This document shows, piece after piece, positions 9,391 to 17,287 of a stretch of 64,000 nucleotides of DNA. The position numbers and the translations under genes were made by a program. Below the pieces are notes generated by a model. The model was not told the origin of the DNA, did not search any database, and saw nothing but the letters and a program-made list of their open reading frames with translations. Where the stretch lies: contig NZ_JABAIL010000002.1 of the NCBI RefSeq assembly GCF_012641475.1, positions 755,449-819,448 on the forward strand. The letters are read 5' to 3'. Position 1 is the stretch's first letter. Each line of letters begins with the position of its first letter. This DNA comes from Flammeovirga agarivorans (lineage in GTDB: Bacteria > Bacteroidota > Bacteroidia > Cytophagales > Flammeovirgaceae).

Positions 9391-10791
9391 TTAACTTGCA
9401 TCAACTTCATCTTTCCATTCATTTAAAATACGCATCATTTTTATATGTCTTTCTTTCTGAGGATCAAAGATGTTTATTGCTTCTTCAGGATCCTTTTTAA
9501 GGTTATACACCTCATAAATTCCTGCATCGAAATAATGATACATTTTGTAGTTCCCGTCTCTTATTACAGAACAGTTCAAATCTCCTGTTGAATTGGGTCT
9601 TGCTCTTGAAGAATGCCAGAATAACCTTCTTTTCTGTGTTTCTCCAGTAACTATATTCTCTTTGATATCTATTCCATCCAAATGTTCATCAGGGTATAGA
9701 TTTAAATTACAAAGTGATAATAAAGTTGGATATAAATCTGTATTGGTTGTTACCTGATAATTTTCAGAATGAGAGGAAATTCTTGCTCCTCCAAATACTA
9801 ATGGAACTTTAATACCTCCTTCTAAACAATGCCCTTTTCCTCCTCTTAACGGTAAGTTAGAAGTCGCTAAAGTTCTTGTATTTTTCTTAGCCCTATTGGA
9901 TAATCCTCCATGATCTGATGTAAAAACAATGATCGTATTATCATACACCCCTTTGGCTTTTAAGATCTCGACAATTTTACCTAAACTTTCATCAATAGAT
10001 TGAACCATAGCTGCATAAGCTGCATTATTTTGATGCGTCTTTGTAGCCCCATCTATATCCAAATACTCTGGTCCTTCAAAGGTCATTCCTTTTACTTTTT
10101 CCTTATACTTTTTGACATAATCAGGTTTACCTTCAAATGGAGTATGGACTCCATAATGAGATAAAATGACGAAAAATGGCTGCTCATTTCTATTATTTTT
10201 AATAAACTTCACCGTTTCATCTGTCAGACGATCAGTTAGATATTCACCTACCTCTCCCTCATCTAATCCTGGAATTAACGCTTTGCCATTTAATTTATTA
10301 GGATCTTCAGGTTCGTTATATGGGAAAAAATAGGTCTGTGGGGCACCTGCTGCTCCACTTCCAATACTTTTATGATAACCTTTATTCTCAGGCCATTCAT
10401 CTTCAGTTTCTCCCAAATGCCACTTTCCTGCAAAAAAAGTTTTATAGCCTTGCTCTTTAAAAGCCTGACCGATGGTCTTTTCGTTGTCATAAAACTTCTT
10501 TCCTTTTATAGTATTAGAGTTCTTCGCTGGAATACCTGCTCTTGCAGGATGCCTACCTGTTTGTAAGCCGTACCTAGAAGGTAAACACCTTGGATGAGCA
10601 ACATATGCATTCCTAAAATCGATACCATCACGAGCCAACTGATCAATGTTAGGAGTCTCGTATAAAGGTGAATTATGAAGGGATAAATCATAGTATCCTA
10701 AGTCGTCTACTAAAAATAAGACAACATTTTTCTGTTGTGCAAAAACAAAGTTCGTACACAAAAGAGCTAAAAATAATGATAGCTTTTTCAT
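9391..10791 (-). CDS. Secreted arylsulfatase
   Basis: The ORF opens at an ATG at 10812, but the ATG at 10791 is preferred because it begins a clean signal peptide (MKKLSLFLALLCTNFVFAQ). The sulfatase core starts at NVVLFLVDDLGYYD. The maturation motif is C-L-P-S-R (Cys76 in long-ORF numbering) in HPRCLPSRYGLQTGRHP, a canonical C-x-P-x-R. FAGKWHLGE and FTSDHGG supply further active-site residues, and the C-terminal region has YEVYNLKKDPEEAINIF. This arrangement is that of arylsulfatase A-like family S1 enzymes; the subfamily is not verified. It lies between the two GH5-sulfatase copies on the same strand but with long gaps on both sides, so it is probably transcribed alone. Confidence 0.9.
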   Translation of the reverse strand: MKKLSLFLALLCTNFVFAQQKNVVLFLVDDLGYYDLSLHNSPLYETPNIDQLARDGIDFRNAYVAHPRCLPSRYGLQTGRHPARAGIPAKNSNTIKGKKFYDNEKTIGQAFKEQGYKTFFAGKWHLGETEDEWPENKGYHKSIGSGAAGAPQTYFFPYNEPEDPNKLNGKALIPGLDEGEVGEYLTDRLTDETVKFIKNNRNEQPFFVILSHYGVHTPFEGKPDYVKKYKEKVKGMTFEGPEYLDIDGATKTHQNNAAYAAMVQSIDESLGKIVEILKAKGVYDNTIIVFTSDHGGLSNRAKKNTRTLATSNLPLRGGKGHCLEGGIKVPLVFGGARISSHSENYQVTTNTDLYPTLLSLCNLNLYPDEHLDGIDIKENIVTGETQKRRLFWHSSRARPNSTGDLNCSVIRDGNYKMYHYFDAGIYEVYNLKKDPEEAINIFDPQKERHIKMMRILNEWKDEVDAS

Positions 10792-10812
10792 ACAATAGAA
10801 TTTTTTGGTCAT

Positions 10813-11409
10813 AAGTAGTTGAAGTAATTAAAATGGTGCTCCTCGTTTTATAATACACTCATTTCAAAAACAATGGGATATAAGATTTCATACATATTTT
10901 TATATGTGCATTTAAAATAACATCTAATAGAAAAGGTTATTTAATCAGTCAATTTTATCTAAAATATAACGGACCTATTGACAAAAATTGAAACTAATAT
11001 ATATATCCAGATGTCAACTACTTGAAAGTTATTAAGAATAAATTTAATGACAACCATATTATTAAATGGTTATCGAAAGTAATAATCATTTTAAAGGTGA
11101 AGAGAAAATTTAATTGTAAGTAATCACAGTTTATTAATCAATAAGTATCTACATTTTGTAATTGATTATAAGTTTAATTTAGGATTTTAGTATTAATATT
11201 CCAAACACAAAAACACTTAATTTATTGATATTCAGTAAATAAGTTGATGTGTATTTTGTTATAAAAAATAATGATGTTTTAGGGATAAAATAAGCATTAA
11301 TAGACCTTTTTGTCTTTAATTAAAGTCCACTTTTTTCGCTGTAAGAAGTGAGCTATACTTAAAAAAGTGCAAAATTAAGCTTTAAAAAAGGTAAAATGGC
11401 CTAACCAAA
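10813..11409. other. Intergenic region, about 600 bases, no gene seen
   Basis: AT-rich sequence upstream of the arylsulfatase. It contains minor inverted repeats (for example CACTTTTTT at 11328-11336 with AAAAAAGTG at 11361-11369, and AACCAT/ATGGTT near 11052-11071). No coding frame is visible. It may be a long regulatory leader, but nothing here proves it. Confidence 0.45.
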
Positions 11410-11447
11410 AAATCCCACCTTACAATCACTTATGTAAGGTGGGATTT
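11410..11447 (-). terminator. Terminator after ThrE-like exporter
   Basis: AAATCCCACCTTACA (11410-11424) pairs perfectly with TGTAAGGTGGGATTT (11433-11447). The stem is followed by T-rich sequence on the minus strand, just past the stop codon at 11468. Confidence 0.85.
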
Positions 11448-11467
11448 ATATATTTAATGAAGTCCAT

Positions 11468-12700
11468 CTATACTACTTCATTTCTATTATCTAGATTTGG
11501 ATAGTACGTACTATATGCTACCAGCATACCTACTACAATTGCACAGAACATTAGCAGTCCTGAAGTACCAATACTTGGATTATCAATAATAGGATCATCA
11601 TTAAACTGATTAGATAACCCCATAAATAATCTACTACCAGGTACCAAAATAACAATACCTTGTAACAAATAAACCGAAGGAGGTACATCTCTCCATCTAC
11701 TTACGACAATACTTAAAAATGTGATAAGGAAAGCACTAATAAATGTTCCGAATATCCACCCCAAATTATTTGTAAAAACCATCGGACCCCAAAAAGCAAT
11801 TGCAGCTAATACCAAACCTATCATCATGTCTTTGAACTTAGTGTTAAAGACAATCCCCAATCCTATTGATAAGAAAGGTAATGCGATATAGTGGCCCCAT
11901 TTTGGAATTTCATTCACATATATATCTTCAGGAAGATCAAATAAGTAATTGCCGACTGACATTCCTAAGTACACCCCAATGAAAAGCTTTAAGAAAATCA
12001 TCACTGCATTAAATAGGAATCCTGTTCCTGAATTAAATTGATTAAATGATATCTCCTCTAATGCTATGGATATTGTAAGTCCGGGTACATATAGAATTAT
12101 TGAAGCTAAACTGAGCTCTATTACATCTAATTCTGGGATGAAACATTTACATAAACATCCCATCATAGAACAAATAAAAGCGGTATAAAACTCCAAGGTA
12201 TACTTTGAGGTATTGAACTTGCCCACTGCTTTCGTTATTACATACCCTAGAAATCCCATTAAGAAACTGAAGAGTAATGTAATTATACTTCCACCAATCA
12301 AGGCCAAAAATGAAGGTGGAATTACAGTGTAAGCAAAGGCAAGTAACAATTCCCCATACAACTTTTTAGAGACCATTACTTCATCAATGTTCTTGGTGAT
12401 GGTTTCATAGTCATGGTCATCTTTAAAAGCCTGTCTTAATCTTTTATGAAGATCTGCCAATTTCCCGAGATCATTACTTCCTAAAGGAATGTATTGTAAG
12501 ATCACCTGTCGTTCATTGGTTTCCGGATCTTCTATCTGATAGTTCAAGGTGTTGGTTGTTACCTGACAAGAAACTTCTACCCCAATGTGTTTGGCCACAT
12601 CTTGGATATAAGTCTCCACTCTTAATGAAGAACAACCAAATTTATGCAACGCATTACCTATTTTTACTATCAATTTATATTTCTCTTCAAAATTTTTCAT
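11468..12700 (-). CDS. Threonine/serine exporter family protein (ThrE-like)
   Basis: A 410-residue inner-membrane protein. The N-terminal third (to about residue 115) is a soluble domain with the ThrE/DUF1212 pattern: conserved small helix GNALHKFGCSSLRVETYI and strand TTNTLNYQI. About ten hydrophobic segments follow, in the two-part arrangement of fused DUF1212 and DUF3815 domains (PPSFLALIGG, LASIILYVPGLTIS, LLQGIVILVPGSRLFMG). Known members export threonine or serine by proton exchange. It sits between the two copies of the sulfatase-fusion cassette, has its own terminator, and has no obvious functional tie to polysaccharide breakdown. Confidence 0.85.
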   Translation of the reverse strand: MKNFEEKYKLIVKIGNALHKFGCSSLRVETYIQDVAKHIGVEVSCQVTTNTLNYQIEDPETNERQVILQYIPLGSNDLGKLADLHKRLRQAFKDDHDYETITKNIDEVMVSKKLYGELLLAFAYTVIPPSFLALIGGSIITLLFSFLMGFLGYVITKAVGKFNTSKYTLEFYTAFICSMMGCLCKCFIPELDVIELSLASIILYVPGLTISIALEEISFNQFNSGTGFLFNAVMIFLKLFIGVYLGMSVGNYLFDLPEDIYVNEIPKWGHYIALPFLSIGLGIVFNTKFKDMMIGLVLAAIAFWGPMVFTNNLGWIFGTFISAFLITFLSIVVSRWRDVPPSVYLLQGIVILVPGSRLFMGLSNQFNDDPIIDNPSIGTSGLLMFCAIVVGMLVAYSTYYPNLDNRNEVV

Positions 12701-12779
12701 CCAGTAATCAGAATATTATTTGGCTAATATTCAGCAATGATAATAAGATAATCTGGAAGAAAAAATAGATTTCAGAGAA

Positions 12780-13418
12780 TTAAAACCCAATAGGTTCTAA
12801 GATATTATAACCATCGATTTCTACATCTTCCTCTTCGGTAGCATGAAAAGTAGCATTGTTCTTTCTTTTCTTTAAATCCTCGAAGTAGGTATCATATGTC
12901 TCTTTTTGTTCAGCTATCAATAAATCATTAATGATCTCCTTTTTTCTAGCAATAGCTGATTGATCCGTTTTAATATATTTATCGCTATATCTACCATAAT
13001 CTTTCTTGTCTTTCATTAAGGTATAATTAACGATCTTATAAGTATCATAAAAAGATTGTTTCTGATCTTTATGTAAAGCTACAATGTGATTAAGTTCTTC
13101 CACCTCTCTACTTGTCACCAAGTGAGTTGCCAAAAGAATACTTTGATCTCTTGTTAGGATACGATCTCTTTTTTTCCAATAATCTCTATCCAATTGCTGA
13201 CGATCAAAAGTCGTTGCCACTTTACTCTTTTTCAAAGCATTTTTCTCCAAAATATAATTGGTTCTTAATGCTATCATCTCATTTTTTTGATCTACAGATA
13301 GGTGAATAATTTTATCCATCCAATTTGTAAAATACTTTGCTTCAGTTTCTACTGTTTTATTTTGTGACCAAGCATTGAAAGATGAGATGAAACAGATCAG
13401 AAATAATAACTTTTTCAT
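12780..13418 (-). CDS. Secreted 212-residue protein with LTxxQ-like motifs (copy 2)
   Basis: Paralogue of the protein at 3400-4038. It has the same signal peptide, length and order of L-x-x-[DE]-Q motifs (HLSVDQ, ILTRDQ, HKDQ), and the same C-terminal EIDGYNILEPIGF. By eye, roughly two thirds or more of the positions agree, so duplication is recent or the protein is under constraint. It starts only 10 bases after the stop of the second GH5-sulfatase fusion, with no terminator between, so these two are almost certainly one transcript. That tight coupling is the best clue to function: a secreted helper or partner of the fusion enzyme. Spy/CpxP-like chaperone activity is a hypothesis. Confidence 0.78.
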   Translation of the reverse strand: MKKLLFLICFISSFNAWSQNKTVETEAKYFTNWMDKIIHLSVDQKNEMIALRTNYILEKNALKKSKVATTFDRQQLDRDYWKKRDRILTRDQSILLATHLVTSREVEELNHIVALHKDQKQSFYDTYKIVNYTLMKDKKDYGRYSDKYIKTDQSAIARKKEIINDLLIAEQKETYDTYFEDLKKRKNNATFHATEEEDVEIDGYNILEPIGF

Positions 13419-13428
13419 GTGTTTATAC

Positions 13429-16400
13429 TTATTCTACTATTAATTTATTTATATGATAACCTATTTTTAATATGTAAACACCCTTCGGTAATCCACTGAT
13501 ATCCAGTTGAGTTTTGGACTGATGTTTTTGATTTAAGATTAATGCTCCTCTAATGTTATATAGTCTCAGCTCTTCCCCTGCCTGTTGATCAGTGATAATA
13601 TGTACCACCTGATGTGCAGGATTCGGATAGACTTTTATTTGTGATAATTCAGGATCCAATGAAGTCGGTGGTGTTGGAGGCTCTGCTTCCTCTTTTGTCC
13701 CTACCACATGAAGTGTAAACTCTTTATGTCCGGACTCACCATTAAGTTCTACCTTTGCTAGAATTTTTACTTCTTGATCTTCTTCATCTCTAGTCACCAC
13801 ACCTTGGTTTTCAAGAATTTCGATCACATTCTTATTGCTGGAAGTCCAAGTCACTTTAGCCTCATCATTACTACTATTCACCAAAGTAATATCTTGTGTT
13901 ACGGCACTTTCGTTATCCTCTCCTTGGTAAGTTATGTTTATCTCATCCAAAGCTTCCTGTAACTTATCAGTAGGTTTCGCCAGAACTTTAACCACAAAAG
14001 TCTTTGTCTCAACTAGGTTTTCATAAGCTACTTCAGCATCTAAAACCACTGTTTGATCCGTATCTTGTCTGGTGACTACCCCTTCTTCATTATTGATTTT
14101 TATTACATCGGAGTTACTACTTTTCCATGTTACTGTTGATGAATGCAAACTGCTTTCTGATAAAATAAGATTATTGGTTACAGCATTTTTGGAATCTCCT
14201 CCTTGATAAGTCACTTCTACTGCATCTACAGCTTCCTTTAACTTCTGTGATTTATCTTCATCACCATCAATTTTTAAGACTACATTATCGATATAGAATG
14301 TACCGGTTACTTTTCCTATTTGAATGGCAATCTGCATTGTGGAAATACCTTCTCCTATCACAATCTCACTTTCAACAGCCACAGGTTGATTTTTAGCTAC
14401 AGTAATATTTTCACTGTTTAGTTTAACCGTACTTTCATTACACTGTAACTGGTAACGGATTTCAGTATCGGTAGTAGAATAGACATCGAAAGTAACTTTT
14501 ACAGTCTTTTCCTCTTCCGTTGTATAACCTATTGAGTATTCTTCAGACCTTAAAGCAAGGTTAGAAAAATTACCTCCATTTTGTGTAATATGAAATGTTG
14601 CTGCGGTAGTCTTATTTACAGGATGCTCTTCTGCTACCAAACTAAAATCGATACCAAAATCTTTCTTAAAAGTTGCCGTCCAACCTGTTTCCACTCCTTG
14701 CTCAAAATCATTATTTATTCTAATAATATTAGATGAACTCTCTGCATTTACATGTGAAAAGTATACCGACCACCACTTAGCCACATCATCTTTTATTGCT
14801 GCAATTTCTGATGCGTAAGCACTATTATTGATCTGATTTTCTCTTTCTAAATCCTGAATACCATTGTATACATAAAATTCTTCGTGATAAGCTGTTACAT
14901 TTTGATAAGGCACCAACATTGGAGTCATCCCTTTATCAGAGGTCCATAAAGTATACTTATAATTTCCTCTTTTAAAGGTGTAACCATTCTTACTATTTTT
15001 CTTGTAATATGTTACAGATAAATCTAACGGGTACTGGGTAGTTACCTCATTTCCCAAGAACAACGAACTGCCTTGAAGAAATGAGGGTTTTGGAGTATAA
15101 GTAAAGTCACACACCGTGGGATAGAGGTCTATTAACTGAGTAGCCCTATCTGTTGTAGTTGTAGGAAGTAACTCTGATGGATCAATAATTATCATAGGAA
15201 CTTGAGCAGAATTTCTTAATAAATTATGCTTTCCCCACATATTATGGTCACCAAGGTTAAAACCATGATCGCTAGTTATTATAAGCAAAGTGTTATCTTT
15301 TTCCCCTAGTTGCTCTAAGCGGTTTACAATTTGTCCAATCTGTGCATCGATATAAGAAGCACAAGCATAGTATGCTAAAACCAATTCCTTTTGCTTATCC
15401 GGATTCAATACATTTTCAAACTCTAGGTACGTATCTTCCCATACTTCTGGAATATCTTTATAACCCGTTAATTCGGTTGGTTCTTTATATGAAATCTCAT
15501 CAGCTCCTTCAGGCATCTTTTGGTAGGGTGCTAAAGAAATGTCCTTCCCTTCATATAGATCGAAATATTTTTTTGGAGCGACGAAAGGTAAGTGAGGTTT
15601 TTTATACCCTACTGCCAAGAAGAACGGTTGTGATGAAGCAGAAAACTCATCTAGTAATTCTAATGCATGCTCAGTAAACTGACCATCTTGGTACCCATCA
15701 TCTCCTACATTTTCAGGACCAATTTCATACGACATTCCATCTTCAACTCTGTATTTATTCCCTGAGACAAAGTCTCCATATTCATCGGGATATGTATAAT
15801 GCGATGGGTCTGTATAATCACTTGTCCAAGCCTGTTCATGATGTCCATTATCTACATTTCTTGGATCAAATATTTTTCCTACTGCCGCTGTTTTATATCC
15901 GTTTTGTGATAATAACTCTGGTAAGGTTGTTAATTCCGGAGCTGTTTCATTTAGTTGTAACGTTAGATTCGTTACACCATTTCTTTCCGGATAGGTACCT
16001 GTAAGCAAACTTGCTCTCGAAGGACCACAAACAGGATATGAACATTGTGTATTTGTATATTGAATACCTTGTTCTGATAATGCATCAATGTTAGGAGTAA
16101 TTACCTCTTCATTACCAAATGCGAATAAATCGGTATTTAAATCATCAATCATGATTAATACGACATTCTTTTTATTTTCTTTAGGGAATAATGGAGCTAA
16201 CTGTCCCTTATCCCACTCACCTTCTACTCTTTTGTAGATCATTTTATTGGCCTTTGGCCCTGCACACCAAATAGCTCTAGGAAAATCCAACTCCTGAGAA
16301 AGTTCTACAATAGCACTATGGTATTTTGCTCTACTTACCGGATCACAAACATTATTAGAACCAAATTCCCCTAGGTATAAAGGGACATTCAGTTGGTCTG

Positions 16401-17193
16401 CCCAACTTTTTACATTTTCAAAATCACTTCTTAAACTTTCATATTCTTCTTTGGATCCCCAAGTAGGTTTACTCCCTTCAATTTCAGGATATTTTGTAAA
16501 GGTATTTGGCCAGTAAAAATGAAACCAAGGAATTAATTTATCGTCATTTTCAAAAATAGCAGGATCCATTTGTTGGGGTGCATAAATAGCGTTATCACCA
16601 CCTCCCGTTAGCATGACAATTCTATCTGGGTGATCTTTTCTAACGATCTCCAACAACTCTACATTTAGCTGATCCACTAACTTTTTGTTCATATTGAAGT
16701 AAGGCTCATTGATCAACTCAAAAACAATATCATGACTTTTTCCTTTGAAATGTGTACTGATTTGACGCCAGATTTCTAACATTCTATCCCACTTTTCAGG
16801 ATGAGGGTACACATCTACATCTTTCGTCACTTCCTCAATAAACCAATGTTCACCGTGAGCATTTAAAACCACAATAAGATTTCTCTCCAATGCCCAATCG
16901 ACCACTTCTTCTACTCTTTCCAACCAAGCTGGATCTACTGTATATGGAGCATTTTCTGAAGTATGACTTCCCCAACGCACAGGAAGTCGAATATGATCAA
17001 AGCCCGCTTCTGCCACATCATCCATCATGAATTCTTCGATTGGGGCAGCCCAGTCTCCTTCATTGTTAGCACTCATCACATTACCAAAATTGTAGCCAGT
17101 TCCTAGTCGAGTAGCCATTTCATGTGCTGGTGTTTGTGCGTAGTCTTTAGTAAAAAATGATAATAATAATAACGTTAGTAGTAATTCTTTCAT
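13429..17193 (-). CDS. GH5 glycosidase - sulfatase fusion, T9SS-secreted (copy 2)
   Basis: The frame is open to 17247, but that start is a TTG inside a hairpin. The ATG at 17193 begins the signal peptide MKELLLTLLLLSFFTKDYAQ, giving 1254 residues. In that numbering the GH5 domain covers about 21-340, with acid/base Glu163 (FELINEP) and nucleophile Glu276 (LYLGEFG). The sulfatase domain covers about 342-830, with C389-G-P-S-R and SDHGFNLGDH. One CBM-like module, two bacterial Ig-like modules (TWKSSNSDVI and TWTSSNKNVI cores) and a T9SS type A tail (IKVYPNP, LRLYNIRGA) follow. The catalytic half is very close to copy 1, while the binding tail differs in module number. It lies downstream of the 981-residue modular protein and upstream of the second 212-residue protein, probably in one operon. 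Confidence 0.9.
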   Translation of the reverse strand: MKELLLTLLLLSFFTKDYAQTPAHEMATRLGTGYNFGNVMSANNEGDWAAPIEEFMMDDVAEAGFDHIRLPVRWGSHTSENAPYTVDPAWLERVEEVVDWALERNLIVVLNAHGEHWFIEEVTKDVDVYPHPEKWDRMLEIWRQISTHFKGKSHDIVFELINEPYFNMNKKLVDQLNVELLEIVRKDHPDRIVMLTGGGDNAIYAPQQMDPAIFENDDKLIPWFHFYWPNTFTKYPEIEGSKPTWGSKEEYESLRSDFENVKSWADQLNVPLYLGEFGSNNVCDPVSRAKYHSAIVELSQELDFPRAIWCAGPKANKMIYKRVEGEWDKGQLAPLFPKENKKNVVLIMIDDLNTDLFAFGNEEVITPNIDALSEQGIQYTNTQCSYPVCGPSRASLLTGTYPERNGVTNLTLQLNETAPELTTLPELLSQNGYKTAAVGKIFDPRNVDNGHHEQAWTSDYTDPSHYTYPDEYGDFVSGNKYRVEDGMSYEIGPENVGDDGYQDGQFTEHALELLDEFSASSQPFFLAVGYKKPHLPFVAPKKYFDLYEGKDISLAPYQKMPEGADEISYKEPTELTGYKDIPEVWEDTYLEFENVLNPDKQKELVLAYYACASYIDAQIGQIVNRLEQLGEKDNTLLIITSDHGFNLGDHNMWGKHNLLRNSAQVPMIIIDPSELLPTTTTDRATQLIDLYPTVCDFTYTPKPSFLQGSSLFLGNEVTTQYPLDLSVTYYKKNSKNGYTFKRGNYKYTLWTSDKGMTPMLVPYQNVTAYHEEFYVYNGIQDLERENQINNSAYASEIAAIKDDVAKWWSVYFSHVNAESSSNIIRINNDFEQGVETGWTATFKKDFGIDFSLVAEEHPVNKTTAATFHITQNGGNFSNLALRSEEYSIGYTTEEEKTVKVTFDVYSTTDTEIRYQLQCNESTVKLNSENITVAKNQPVAVESEIVIGEGISTMQIAIQIGKVTGTFYIDNVVLKIDGDEDKSQKLKEAVDAVEVTYQGGDSKNAVTNNLILSESSLHSSTVTWKSSNSDVIKINNEEGVVTRQDTDQTVVLDAEVAYENLVETKTFVVKVLAKPTDKLQEALDEINITYQGEDNESAVTQDITLVNSSNDEAKVTWTSSNKNVIEILENQGVVTRDEEDQEVKILAKVELNGESGHKEFTLHVVGTKEEAEPPTPPTSLDPELSQIKVYPNPAHQVVHIITDQQAGEELRLYNIRGALILNQKHQSKTQLDISGLPKGVYILKIGYHINKLIVE

Positions 17194-17220
17194 ACAAATA
17201 ATAATTGATTTCTTGTCTGT

Positions 17221-17250
17221 AATAAACTGTTGAGGCTTACGCCTCAACAG
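17221..17250 (-). terminator. GNRA-loop hairpin between modular protein and fusion gene
   Basis: CTGTTGAGGC (17227-17236) and GCCTCAACAG (17241-17250) form a perfect 10-bp stem. On the minus strand the loop reads GTAA, a stable GNRA tetraloop, and the stem is followed by TTTATT. The short, interrupted T tract suggests a partial terminator or an mRNA-processing/stability element that sets the ratio of the two genes. Confidence 0.65.
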
Positions 17251-17287
17251 CTGATTTGTGTCGGTGTCGTTATTTCTAGAGTTTCTA

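Noticed and set aside
11370-11377. CAAAATTA as a minus-strand -7 promoter box for the arylsulfatase
   Set aside because: It would need a leader of more than 500 bases, has no -33 element at proper distance, and overlaps a poly-A tract hairpin.
15342-15677. 111-codon plus-strand ORF inside the second fusion gene
   Set aside because: It is antisense to a strongly conserved sulfatase-coding segment and its product has no recognisable pattern; open frames opposite AT-rich coding genes are common here.
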